Assembly (NCBI GenBank): GCA_035441325.1
Contig: DAOROA010000003.1
Location: forward strand, 1 to 64,000
DNA length: 64,000 nucleotides
Direction of reading: 5' to 3'
DNA from: Competibacter_A sp002352125
Lineage (GTDB): Bacteria > Pseudomonadota > Gammaproteobacteria > Competibacterales > Competibacteraceae
Position numbers and translations under genes: made by a program. Of this stretch, positions 54,476 through 62,041 are shown piece after piece (position 1 is the stretch's first letter; every line of letters begins with the position of its first letter). The notes beneath the pieces are model-generated. The model did not search any database, had not been told where the DNA came from, and was given only the letters and a program-made list of their open reading frames with translations.

Positions 54476-54991
54476 ATCATTCGCCGCACCACCAACAAAT
54501 TTGATGTGGAATTGAGAACACTCGGCTTCATCGGGAGGCTGCCATTGACTGCTAGCAATCTCAAAGATATGGTCAGGCACAACCATCGAGAATGTCGCGC
54601 CCTTTTGCTGATTACGTTGCCTGACGCGCTCGCGACGTACTTGGATTGGTGCATCGAGGATATGAATAGTGAGATCGTACCCTTCGCTTTGCACATGACT
54701 ACAGAAATCGATGCGATGAGCTTGCTGAATAAGACCCAATTCAAGTATGACTCCACAACCGTTGTCGAGAAGACGTTTACTATGGTTCCAGATGAGATCA
54801 ATAAGTCGGTTCTTCCGCTCGATGTACCAATGAATAACGTTCTGCTCAGGGCGATCCGGGCTAAAAATGGAGACGAACCATTCGTCCAGGGGAATATGGA
54901 TGGCGCGACTATCCAATGCTAAGGATATCGCATAGGTGGACTTACCCGCACCAACGGGGCCCTCGATTAGGTGCAGAGTTGCATCAGTCAT
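54470..54991 (-). CDS. AAA-type ATP-binding protein (kinase-like)
   Basis: A 173-residue P-loop protein with Walker A EGPVGAGKSTYAISLAL and IPLDEWFVSIF, similar to the AAA_33/zeta-toxin type of small nucleotide or metabolite kinase. A Walker B-like strand VILELGL lies near residue 85 and an Arg-rich lid VRRERVRQRN near 120. The substrate is unknown. As a cassette gene it ends in its attC box. ATG 54991 is near the R' end of the preceding attC. Confidence 0.78.
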   Translation of the reverse strand: MTDATLHLIEGPVGAGKSTYAISLALDSRAIHIPLDEWFVSIFSPDRPEQNVIHWYIERKNRLIDLIWNHSKRLLDNGCGVILELGLIQQAHRIDFCSHVQSEGYDLTIHILDAPIQVRRERVRQRNQQKGATFSMVVPDHIFEIASSQWQPPDEAECSQFHIKFVGGAANDG

Positions 54992-55000
54992 GATGGAGAA

Positions 55001-55072
55001 GGCTAGCGTTAAGATGAGGGGCGCGAGCCGCCGCTTTGCGGCGAAGCATCCCTCGCGACCGGCATGTTAGAG
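55001..55072 (-). other. attC site 2
   Basis: Minus strand: CTCTAAC box at 55066-55072, a strong central palindrome (CTTCGCCGC, then GCGGCGG) and a degenerate end AACGCTAGCC at 55001-55010. Confidence 0.75.
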
Positions 55073-55078
55073 CGAAAA

Positions 55079-55474
55079 TTACACTTCAATCTTGAAACCT
55101 AGCTCAACATCACAGCCAGCCTGGCCACCTCGGATACCCCAGTTTTCTTTCGGGATTTCCCGAAGCAGGATTTTTATATGATCTTTTGGGATACCGAATG
55201 CTTCGAGGTTGTTGACGATAGCTTTGTAAAGGTTACGTTTTGCATCAAGTGAGCGGCCAGCAAATGCGTCAATACTGATGTGAGTATAAAAATCTGGCTT
55301 TTCTCTAGCCGGCGGATAAGCAAAGCGATGAGGCTCATGCACAATGAGGCGAATATTTTTGTCACCCGAGACAATTTTAAATGCTTCACGAAGTGCCATG
55401 TGAACGGATTCCATGATGGCAACCTCTTGCTCTTGGGTGTATTGCCGTCGAACTTCAATCAAAACGCTTGGCAT
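55079..55474 (-). CDS. Tautomerase family protein (131 residues)
   Basis: Member of the 4-oxalocrotonate tautomerase superfamily in a fused two-unit length. The catalytic Pro would be the residue after Met (MPSVLIEVRR). Motif VHEPHRFAYP and ILLREIPKENWGIRGGQ resemble the tautomerase/MIF-like proteins of unknown substrate. The stop is just upstream of attC site 2. It differs clearly from the tautomerase at 56063. Confidence 0.82.
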   Translation of the reverse strand: MPSVLIEVRRQYTQEQEVAIMESVHMALREAFKIVSGDKNIRLIVHEPHRFAYPPAREKPDFYTHISIDAFAGRSLDAKRNLYKAIVNNLEAFGIPKDHIKILLREIPKENWGIRGGQAGCDVELGFKIEV

Positions 55475-55490
55475 AATCTTTCCTTTGCGT

Positions 55491-55534
55491 GCTGACGCTT
55501 AGTTTGAGGGGCGCTCTCAAAGCGTTTGTTAGGC
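55491..55534 (-). other. attC site 3 (short)
   Basis: Minus strand: GCCTAAC box at 55528-55534, palindrome ACGCTTTGAGAGCG, end box degenerate (GCGTCAGC). It is shorter than the others, so less certain. Confidence 0.55.
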
Positions 55535-55544
55535 GTTGTTAATT

Positions 55545-55931
55545 CTAAAGCTGCTGAATCCATTCTTTCACCATCTTGATCACGACCTGCTCTAATTCCA
55601 CCGCTTGACTTGATGACTGAAGTGTTAGTACGCAGCGGTCAATAGCAGGCCATTTGAGCAACTTATGTGGGTCGTCCAAGGAAAACGCTTTTTGCGGTAT
55701 CTTTGGCTTTGCACCTGTATGGAGAACGATTTGGATATTCTTGGTGGGATATAGCTTGAAAGTAGCAAAATGATCATTAATTTTAAAGCTTGGCGCATTC
55801 CACTTTATCTCCTCGGTTATTATCGGAGCGATACCCATAATAGCTGTTCGTAGCCGTTCTATATCGGCTTTAAATGGATGATCAAGCTGCTCCATAAAGG
55901 AGTTGACATCTGGGCTTGGTAAGTTATTCAT
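55545..55931 (-). CDS. DUF1801-type protein (YdhG-like)
   Basis: A 128-residue cytosolic protein starting MNNLPSPDVNSFMEQLDHP, with EEIKWNAPSFKINDHFATF and VLTLQSSSQAVELEQVVI, which fit the DUF1801/YdhG domain (SufE-like helical-beta fold, function unknown). ATG 55931 is used since the open frame upstream to 55955 enters the attC. A cassette gene, frequent type in integrons. Confidence 0.78.
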   Translation of the reverse strand: MNNLPSPDVNSFMEQLDHPFKADIERLRTAIMGIAPIITEEIKWNAPSFKINDHFATFKLYPTKNIQIVLHTGAKPKIPQKAFSLDDPHKLLKWPAIDRCVLTLQSSSQAVELEQVVIKMVKEWIQQL

Positions 55932-55949
55932 TCCATAGCGACCAAAACG

Positions 55950-56020
55950 GCCCAATGTTCAAGGTAACCGGCGCTCCACCGGTTTTCAGCGAAGCGTCCG
56001 TATTGACCGCAAGGTTGGGC
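55950..56020 (-). other. attC site 4
   Basis: Minus strand: GCCCAAC box at 56014-56020, inner arms CGGTCAATACGG and CCGGTTACCTTG around a GGAGC palindrome, end box ATTGGGC at 55950-55956. Confidence 0.8.
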
Positions 56021-56062
56021 GTCACTTTCAAAAAGAGAGGGTGCCGCTCTTGTAGAGAGCTA

Positions 56063-56452
56063 TCAGTGATGATAGCGGTATTCCTGCGTCTTGCCACCAT
56101 ATCCATATGCCGTTGCGCGAACGTCTTGGATATAGATGTAACTTTCTTCATGCAACGGCCCCAACAGTTTCGCGAATGCTGCGAAAGCTTCCGCAACGTA
56201 CTGTGCTTTTTCTTGCTTAGTATTTGTTTCGTCAACTATTTTTACGTCGAAATATATGCTGTTCGAGCCATGCTCAAGAAGTGTTTTGCCTCCGACTATC
56301 CAGTTTTCTGGCTCCACATAATCGATGACAATGGCAGTCAATTCGCGGTTCTTCCGAAGGATTCTCGATGTTAGCTCCAGTAAAGTCTCGGAAATTGCCT
56401 TCGTCATTTCTATCGATTTTTTCCCGCTGACCTTAACGGTAAGGATGGGCAT
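56063..56452 (-). CDS. Tautomerase family protein (129 residues)
   Basis: 4-oxalocrotonate tautomerase-like protein with the N-terminal Pro (MPILTVKVSGKKS). The two-unit layout shows as ETLLELTSRILRKNRELT and the second half after YFDVKIVDETN. Its substrate is unknown; members of this type often accompany MarR regulators. It lies 48 bases after marR, with a marR-like operator in the gap, so the pair is likely self-regulated. A broken relative is at 52066-52157. Confidence 0.83.
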   Translation of the reverse strand: MPILTVKVSGKKSIEMTKAISETLLELTSRILRKNRELTAIVIDYVEPENWIVGGKTLLEHGSNSIYFDVKIVDETNTKQEKAQYVAEAFAAFAKLLGPLHEESYIYIQDVRATAYGYGGKTQEYRYHH

Positions 56453-56465
56453 AATCTATCTCCTT

Positions 56466-56483
56466 TAGTTAGCAATACAACTA
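56466..56483. promoter_or_regulatory. MarR-type operator 2
   Basis: Imperfect palindrome TAGTTAGCAATACAACTA between marR and the tautomerase gene. It matches operator 1 (56940-56957) at 15 of 18 positions. Confidence 0.65.
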
Positions 56484-56500
56484 CATGGTTAAAAAAACAC

Positions 56501-56917
56501 CTACTCTAAGGCCGAACGAATATCACGCACTCCCGCGACCATGGTTTGAAAATTGGAATCCCCGAGCTTCTTCTTGAGTCGATCTGTGACTTTAGCGCTC
56601 GCCTCATCTAACTGCGTAGCAATCGCAATTGCTTTCCGCGTTGGATGGATCGCAACCTGACGGCCATCTTCTCCTGTCGGGTGGCGTTCAATCATTTGCT
56701 TTGCCACAAGACTGTCCAACGCGCGCGTGGCGGTGGGCCTCGAAATTGCCAAAGCGCTCGCAAGTTCCGACTGTAGCATTCCTGGTTTTTTTAGTATTGC
56801 GCGCAGCATGAACCCTTGGGCGGGTGCCAGCCCAAGGGGTTTGAATGCAGTGGCCCACTCTCGCTCCAAGGTGCGGGCCAAGGCAGCAGTATTGAAATAT
56901 ATGCACTGATCGAACAT
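56501..56917 (-). CDS. MarR family transcriptional regulator
   Basis: Winged-helix repressor of 138 residues. The DNA-binding part reads GMLQSELASALAISRPTATRALDSLVAKQMIERHPTGEDGRQ, with the wing at HPTGEDGR. Dimerisation helices flank it. ATG 56917 follows agga. Two copies of a palindrome flank the gene (56940-56957 upstream and 56466-56483 downstream), so it probably represses itself and the tautomerase gene. Ligand unknown. Confidence 0.88.
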   Translation of the reverse strand: MFDQCIYFNTAALARTLEREWATAFKPLGLAPAQGFMLRAILKKPGMLQSELASALAISRPTATRALDSLVAKQMIERHPTGEDGRQVAIHPTRKAIAIATQLDEASAKVTDRLKKKLGDSNFQTMVAGVRDIRSALE

Positions 56918-56939
56918 AGAACATATCCTATCAGTATTG

Positions 56940-56957
56940 TAGTTTGCTATGCAACTA
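56940..56957. promoter_or_regulatory. MarR-type operator 1
   Basis: Imperfect palindrome TAGTTTGCTATGCAACTA, 23 bases upstream of the marR start, the usual place for autorepression. Confidence 0.65.
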
Positions 56958-57059
56958 TATTTAGCATTGCCATTGGGGTAGTAAAAAGCAACACACTAGG
57001 GGGACAGCTCGATCGAAACTCGGCTGGACTATCTATGGGGAAATCGTCCTGAACTTTAA

Positions 57060-57410
57060 TGGGTGAAAGAGATTTGCCCGTCCCGGGCCGGTCGCCGTAT
57101 GACCAGCGGCGACGAGTGCCAAGATGGGGTAGCGAATCTCATCAACGGACTCGGGAGGGGGGAAATCATGGCTATTGTGTATGTTGGATCGATCTAGCCA
57201 AGAACGTGTTCGCGGTGCACGGGGTGGAAGAGCACGGCAAGCCGGTCTTGGTGCGGCTGATGGCGCCGAAATTCGTCGCGCCCTGCCGGTTGAGCGGCCA
57301 GCGGGGCAAGAACGATGCGGCGGACGCAGCGGCGATGGGCGAGGCGGTCCAGCGCCCGAACATGTGGTTCGTGCCGATCAAGAGCGTGGACCAGCAAACG
57401 CGACTGACCT
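57060..57410 (+). pseudogene. IS110-family transposase remnant
   Basis: A start ATG 57168 gives MAIVYVG, then a one-base loss shifts the frame and IDLAKNVFAVHGVEEHGKP follows. An internal deletion joins KPVLVR to LMAPKFVAP, then GKNDAADAAA and QRPNMWFVPIKS are seen. This is the DEDD-type N-terminal region of IS110 transposases; the C-terminal Tnp20 domain is lost. The non-coding 57060-57165 stretch may be the left end, which in IS110 elements encodes a guide RNA (inference). Confidence 0.75.
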
Positions 57411-57478
57411 TGCATCGAAATTGCTCCAAAATTCCAGACAGATTTCTTAATACTGGCTATTACGCTCATGTAATTCCT

Positions 57479-57535
57479 TACGCCCCGGTTCAGCGGCGGC
57501 GCGTGAGCGCCGTCCGTTGCAACCGGTTGTTAGGC
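57479..57535 (-). other. attC site 5
   Basis: Minus strand: GCCTAAC box at 57529-57535, palindrome GGCGCTCACGCGCC, and degenerate end box GGCGTAA. It lies about 50 bases after the amidohydrolase stop. Confidence 0.6.
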
Positions 57536-57582
57536 CGCCGCGCACACCTTGCACTCAACCAGCGGCGTGATTCCAGCGTTCC

Positions 57583-59253
57583 TCAGTGTTTCTCTATCTC
57601 CCCAGCTCCGGTATCGTCCAACTGATGCAAGTCCGGTACACTGATAGTCTGCTCACCGAGCCACTTATCGACATCGACCGGCTGGAAGCGACCCTTCGTC
57701 TCGACCGGGAAACGGATTGGCTGACCAGGCCTCACGGGCAGCACGGTGCCTTGTTTTACCACGACAGTGCCGTTGACGATTACGTACTGGATGCCGACTG
57801 GCGGCAGGCCGTTCTCGCCATCCTTGTACGTCGCTCGGGCTGCGACGGTCTTCGGGTCGAAAAGGGTCAGGTCGGCGACCTTCCCGACCTGCACACGTCC
57901 GCGCTCCTTCATCGCCTCGAGCCCGGTGTCGCCCAGGTGCTTCGCAGTCCAGTAGCTAATCTGCGATAACGTGAACATTAGCGGCACGCCTCGCTCGCGA
58001 CCCATCTGGAGCGTCACGGAGTAGGAGCTGGCGGTGCGGGGGTGACCGGCATACGCAGTAGGCGGGGCCGACCATGGCAAAAGCTTTCCATCTTTGCCGA
58101 GGCCCGCCATCGCGTCGGAAGCCACGACCATGTGGGGGACGGTCAGCCAGTACTTCATCCACTTCGTTCGAGGCGGGAGGTGGACAACGATGGTGCGAGA
58201 GGGTGTTTCCTTCACCGCTTTGACGAATTCATCTTTCGTCAGGAACTTGTCGAGCCCCGGGTCGTAGACGGTCTCTTCGTACTTGTACCCGTTCACCTTC
58301 TCCCACAGGTCTGGTCGCAGGAAATCGGCACTGATTAGCGTCGATCCAGCCGCCCAGGGGTAGTACTCGGCCCAGACGTTGTACCCTTGCTCCCGCGCAA
58401 GCTTGAGCTTCTCCTCGTTCTCCCACCAGCCGTAATCGTTGTCGTGGGCCAAGAGGAGCGGTGCGCGAAGCACCATCGCGTTTGCCAGAACCTCGTCGAG
58501 CCCTATTGGCGCTTCAGTCGGCGTTTGCGAATTCAGGTGGAACCGCGTGTGGACGGAGGTGAGCCGGCCATACCGTGCTGCTGCGCGCTGAGCCTCGAAC
58601 AGTTCATATGAGGTCACACCGCGCTGCATATACGCCACCGGCGCTCCCAAGCCGATAGCGCCCTGGCGCAGGTCCTCGTCGATCAGCGTCATCAACTTGT
58701 TCATCTGCTCGACGTTGCTGCGGCTGACGGACCAGCCGGGAGTGCCGTCCTCTCCTGCCTTGCCGCCCCAGTAGAACCCGGTGGTGGCATCCACAGGCTT
58801 GTCCAGCTTCAACTCCGGGTCGTGCACATAAAGGCGATTGAATCCCAGCGAGCTCGTCGTGCCGTAGTTGATCTGCCAGCCAACCTGCGCCTTCTGCGCG
58901 TACCAATCCGCAACGCGCGATGCGCCGGCCTCGAGATCCATGCCCGTCGTGATGCCATCAGCCACGGCCAGTTTCGTGGCGAACTCGTCAATCGCGTGGT
59001 AGTGCGTGTCGATGAACCCTGGTGCCACGACCAGACCAGTCGCGTCGATCGATTGCTTGCCGGCAATCGGAGCCTTCGTAATGGTGGCGATTCGGTCACC
59101 GTTAACGCCCACGTTGGCGACATCGTCATACATTGTTTCTGGGTCCATGACGCGGCCATTGTTTATGACGAGATCGTATTGCTGTGCATGTGCAACAGGC
59201 GACAATCCCATATTCAACACGAGTGCAATCAATGTCGTGATGCAGGTTCTCAC
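57583..59253 (-). CDS. Secreted amidohydrolase, N-acyl-D-amino-acid deacylase type
   Basis: A 556-residue metal-dependent hydrolase with a Sec signal peptide (MRTCITTLIALVLNMGLSPVAHA, cleavage after AHA). The amidohydrolase barrel shows VVAPGFIDTHYHAID with the HxH metal site, DLEAGAS, a His in SVHTRFH, VVASDAM with the catalytic Asp, and the C-terminal KVADLTLFDP. It resembles D-aminoacylases and dihydroorotase-like enzymes; the substrate is not certain. It is long for an integron cassette. GTG 59253 follows aaggaggt. Confidence 0.84.
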   Translation of the reverse strand: MRTCITTLIALVLNMGLSPVAHAQQYDLVINNGRVMDPETMYDDVANVGVNGDRIATITKAPIAGKQSIDATGLVVAPGFIDTHYHAIDEFATKLAVADGITTGMDLEAGASRVADWYAQKAQVGWQINYGTTSSLGFNRLYVHDPELKLDKPVDATTGFYWGGKAGEDGTPGWSVSRSNVEQMNKLMTLIDEDLRQGAIGLGAPVAYMQRGVTSYELFEAQRAAARYGRLTSVHTRFHLNSQTPTEAPIGLDEVLANAMVLRAPLLLAHDNDYGWWENEEKLKLAREQGYNVWAEYYPWAAGSTLISADFLRPDLWEKVNGYKYEETVYDPGLDKFLTKDEFVKAVKETPSRTIVVHLPPRTKWMKYWLTVPHMVVASDAMAGLGKDGKLLPWSAPPTAYAGHPRTASSYSVTLQMGRERGVPLMFTLSQISYWTAKHLGDTGLEAMKERGRVQVGKVADLTLFDPKTVAARATYKDGENGLPPVGIQYVIVNGTVVVKQGTVLPVRPGQPIRFPVETKGRFQPVDVDKWLGEQTISVPDLHQLDDTGAGEIEKH

Positions 59254-59306
59254 TTCATTTACCTCCTTCTTGGGTTCATTGCATTTGTCGGGACCGCAAC
59301 TTGGCG

Positions 59307-59372
59307 GCCCAACGTTTGAGCTGAGGCGCGAGCGCCATGCTGGTGCGAGTCGGCTCCAGCGAAGGGTTAGGC
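59307..59372 (-). other. attC site 6
   Basis: Minus strand: GCCTAAC box at 59366-59372, inner GGCGCTCGCGCC palindrome, GTTGGGC box at 59307-59313. The stop of the VOC gene lies inside the first box. Confidence 0.85.
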
Positions 59373-59813
59373 CGCACTGGTGCCTAGCTGCTCAGCGAGT
59401 CCGACAATGATTCCCTCAGGCCCTCGGATGTACGCGAGGCGATAGATATTTTCGTACTGCATTTCGCCGATGAGTTCGGCGCCGTGAGCGAGCATGCATG
59501 TGACGATTGCGTCGATGTCATCGACTGCGAACATCAAGCGACGAATGCCAAGCGTGTTGACCGGCGCTTCCACCGGGCCAAACCTGACTGCGTTGGGCAT
59601 GTGGAACTTGTCCAGCTCGATGCCTTGTCCATCGGGTGTCCTCATCATTGCGAGGGTGGCCCGCACGTCATCGAGTCCAATGAGCTTGCCGACAGCCGGC
59701 CCTTCGACCATTGTTTCACCCTCAAGTGTCAGGCCCATTTCGATGAAAAAGGCTTTGGTGGCTTCGAGGTCGTCGACAACGATAAGTACGTTGTCCATCC
59801 GCTTGAGCGCCAT
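59367..59813 (-). CDS. VOC (glyoxalase-fold) family protein
   Basis: A 148-residue vicinal-oxygen-chelate protein with two beta-alpha-beta-beta-beta units: MDNVLIVVDDLEATKAFFIEMGL, and RRLMFAVDDIDAIVTCMLAHGAEL with YRLAYIRGPEGIIVGLAEQL. The first-unit metal ligand is not a His, so it may be a binding rather than a catalytic protein. The stop codon TAA lies in the first attC box. The start region has aggag ahead of ATG 59813. Confidence 0.82.
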   Translation of the reverse strand: MALKRMDNVLIVVDDLEATKAFFIEMGLTLEGETMVEGPAVGKLIGLDDVRATLAMMRTPDGQGIELDKFHMPNAVRFGPVEAPVNTLGIRRLMFAVDDIDAIVTCMLAHGAELIGEMQYENIYRLAYIRGPEGIIVGLAEQLGTSAA

Positions 59814-59880
59814 GTCTTCTAGCTCCTGATTTCACGGGCTTGTGCGATGCCCTCTGCTTGTTGCACTGCAACGCTGCTGG

Positions 59881-59896
59881 GTTGTGCGGCCCAACG
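59881..59896 (-). other. Degenerate attC junction
   Basis: Minus strand reads CGTTGGGC immediately after the GNAT gene stop, followed by GCACAAC, but the usual first box and central palindrome are absent. It looks like an attC reduced to its R' end. Confidence 0.35.
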
Positions 59897-59902
59897 ACAA
59901 GG

Positions 59903-60385
59903 TCAGCCGCGCGGCCGCTTCATGGCCGCGTCGATTGCACTGTCTTGTTGGGTAAGCTGCCATTCCCAGACTTCGCCGTCTTCGGGGTGTTGCAATGTGG
60001 CCACATATTTGAAGCCTAGTTTTTTAAGAATGGTGGTCGAAGGACTTTCTTTGGGCAGTGTCTGAGCGGCGACAACCACTTGAGGGGCCGCACGGCTCGA
60101 TATTGATAAAAGGGCTTTGGCCATCCGGGTTGCCATGCCTTTTCCTTCGAATGCCGAAAAAGTGAAGTAAGCGATTTCCACGCGGTTATCCTTTGGCGGG
60201 GCTTTGAAGCCACAACTTCCTACGCATGTGCCGTCCACCAGAGCCAGATATCCTAACCATGGGGATTGATAACCGACGGATTGATACAGGCTGACGTAGG
60301 CGGTGCCCACATCGATGGCTTCTTTTGGTAAATCAGAGATCGGCTCTGTGGGTTGCCCCAGTTCGGAAAGCGGAATTAATTTCAT
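59903..60385 (-). CDS. GNAT family N-acetyltransferase (160 residues)
   Basis: Small acetyltransferase with the GNAT core YLALVDGTCVGSCGFKAPP, EIAYFTFSAFEGKGMATRMAKAL (acetyl-CoA loop GKGMAT) and STTILKKLGFKYV. It is the single-domain type typical of integron cassettes, where substrates range from amino acids to antibiotics; none can be named here. ATG 60385 follows gtgttctcc and the R' box of attC 7. Confidence 0.83.
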   Translation of the reverse strand: MKLIPLSELGQPTEPISDLPKEAIDVGTAYVSLYQSVGYQSPWLGYLALVDGTCVGSCGFKAPPKDNRVEIAYFTFSAFEGKGMATRMAKALLSISSRAAPQVVVAAQTLPKESPSTTILKKLGFKYVATLQHPEDGEVWEWQLTQQDSAIDAAMKRPRG

Positions 60386-60398
60386 TCAGTGTTCTCCT

Positions 60399-60469
60399 GC
60401 CCAACGTCGTCCATAACCGGCGGTACGGAGCGACGCGTAATGCCGTCCGAGTTGATGGGCCGGTTGGGC
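60399..60469 (-). other. attC site 7
   Basis: Minus strand: GCCCAAC box at 60463-60469, inner arms ACGGCATTACGCGTCGCT, GTTGGGC box at 60399-60405. Confidence 0.85.
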
Positions 60470-60475
60470 GCTGAT

Positions 60476-60970
60476 TCAGACACGGCGGCCGACAATGACG
60501 AGATCTCGCTCAACGCCGTCAAGCAAAGCCACCTTGGGCAAGAAGCCCCAGCGGCTAAAACCGAGGCGCTCAAACAGCGCCAAGCTCGGTGCATTGTGCC
60601 CAAAGATAAACCCCAACAACGTGTCGAGATTGATGCTAGGCGCGTTCGCGATGGCCTCGCTCACGAGGTACGTGCCTAGACCTTGCTTTCGATGAGACGC
60701 ATGGACGTAGACGCTGATCTCCGCAGTCTTGTCATAAGCCGGTCGACCGTAAAATGATGAGAAGCTGAGCCAAGCTTGAATTTGTCCTTTGTCTTCGCAC
60801 ACCCACAATGGTCTTGATGATGGATTGTGTTCATCAAACCATAGCACACGACTTTCGACTGATACCGGTTTTGTATCCGCGGTGACCATACGGGATGGGA
60901 TTGTCGAGTTGTAGATCCCGACTATCTGTGCCAGATCGTCACGTATCGCGATTCTGTGTGAGGTTGCCAA
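60476..60970 (-). CDS. GNAT acetyltransferase, phosphinothricin-acetyltransferase-like
   Basis: A 164-residue GNAT of the PAT/YncA type: RIAIRDDLAQIVGIYNSTIP at the start, WLSFSSFYGRPAYDKTAEISVYV, the acetyl-CoA loop HRKQGLGTYLVSEA, and NAPSLALFERLGF. It may acetylate phosphinothricin, methionine sulfoximine or related small amines; activity is inferred only from the fold. The TGA stop precedes the attC 7 box. Confidence 0.84.
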   Translation of the reverse strand: MATSHRIAIRDDLAQIVGIYNSTIPSRMVTADTKPVSVESRVLWFDEHNPSSRPLWVCEDKGQIQAWLSFSSFYGRPAYDKTAEISVYVHASHRKQGLGTYLVSEAIANAPSINLDTLLGFIFGHNAPSLALFERLGFSRWGFLPKVALLDGVERDLVIVGRRV

Positions 60971-60988
60971 TGGTCGCCTCCCTATAGC

Positions 60989-61057
60989 GCATAACGCCTG
61001 AATTCACTGGCCTTGCGCAGTTTTATGCGCAAGGCCCAGTGGAATGATGGGTTAGCG
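60989..61057 (-). other. attC site 8
   Basis: Minus strand: CGCTAAC box at 61051-61057, strong inner palindrome CCTTGCGCATAAAACTGCGC, GTTATGC box at 60989-60995. The stop codon of the gene above it lies in the first box. Confidence 0.87.
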
Positions 61058-62041
61058 ATTTTGTAACAGATTTTGGGCATGTTTCTGTAGTTCTATCATT
61101 CGCTCGGGCGAAAAGTGTTCGTAGAGGATCGGATCAATAGTGTAGCCGCTGCTAAACAGTGGTTGCTTTGAAGCTAGAAATTGCCATTGATAAGCAAGCT
61201 CATAGTTCGGTAGGCCAATATCGAGGCCCTCCTTGGGTAGATAGAATTTTCCCAAGGTATTCATGGCATTTGCACTTGCCACGGAATGACCGCTCGTGGC
61301 GGCGGATCGTAGTAACTTAATTCCTTCTGGATTGCCCTTTCGTGTAGCGCTGTAGGCGGTGTAATCGCCACCATTGGGATCAAAGCCATTTACTAGTTGC
61401 ACTCCAACATAAAACTGCCAGTAGGCATCGCCTTGTGCGGCGAGAAGTTTCATGCACCCCCAGTCTTTAGGATTCATGTGGTTGATGCGCCTTTGCCCGA
61501 GATTTTCAAAATTGCAGGCGGGTTCGGTAAATACATCCACGGGGAATAGTAAAAGCGGAACTAAGACAACGAGGAGGGCGGCTGCATTGGGCAACTTGTG
61601 AAGAAATGTAAGAGTAACCGCATCTGAGAGACTCTCCGAGCAGCTTACGATGTACCCATGACGCTTATAAAGCCTGATGTTGCCATCACTTTTGCTGCCA
61701 GTAAACAACTCAAACTTGGAGCACCCACTAAAACAGCCCTCAATCTCTTTAAGCAACTTAGAGCCGATACCTTGACCCTGAAAGTTTGGATGAACCACTA
61801 GCCTTCCGATCAAGCAAACCCCTGCCTTCGATTTAGCTCTCACAGAACCAACAATTTGACTCGCCCAGACCGCCTTTAGCACAATCGAATCTTCAAACTC
61901 TTCAATGAGTGATTGTAGTGACTGCATTAGCGGTGTTAATGACCAGTCATTGTAGATTTTTGCTTCAGACTGATAAGCAAGCTTCTGAATGGCCAAGATT
62001 GCTTCAGCATCTTTTACTCCGGCACGACTGATTGTTAGCAC
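61052..62041 (-). CDS. GNAT domain fused to TM/Sel1-like domain
   Basis: A 329-residue protein of two unlike halves. Residues 1-150 are a GNAT acetyltransferase (GRLVVHPNFQGQGIGSKLLKEI, LYKRHGY). Residues about 150-170 form a hydrophobic helix (ALLVVLVPLLLFPV), after which comes a Cys-rich, possibly exported part with Sel1-like repeats (GIKLLRSAATSGHSVASANA, YELAYQWQFLAS). A cytosolic acetyltransferase joined to a signal-like helix suggests that two cassettes became fused. The start is GTG 62041 with agagggct; the stop TAA is in attC 8. Confidence 0.72.
   Translation of the reverse strand: MLTISRAGVKDAEAILAIQKLAYQSEAKIYNDWSLTPLMQSLQSLIEEFEDSIVLKAVWASQIVGSVRAKSKAGVCLIGRLVVHPNFQGQGIGSKLLKEIEGCFSGCSKFELFTGSKSDGNIRLYKRHGYIVSCSESLSDAVTLTFLHKLPNAAALLVVLVPLLLFPVDVFTEPACNFENLGQRRINHMNPKDWGCMKLLAAQGDAYWQFYVGVQLVNGFDPNGGDYTAYSATRKGNPEGIKLLRSAATSGHSVASANAMNTLGKFYLPKEGLDIGLPNYELAYQWQFLASKQPLFSSGYTIDPILYEHFSPERMIELQKHAQNLLQNR

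Noticed and set aside
54340..54801. 153-codon frame overlapping the NTPase gene and attC 1
   Set aside because: Most of it is out of frame within the NTPase gene. Only its last about 22 codons (ending in ATGA before the glycosylase gene) could be a coupled short frame, which cannot be supported further.
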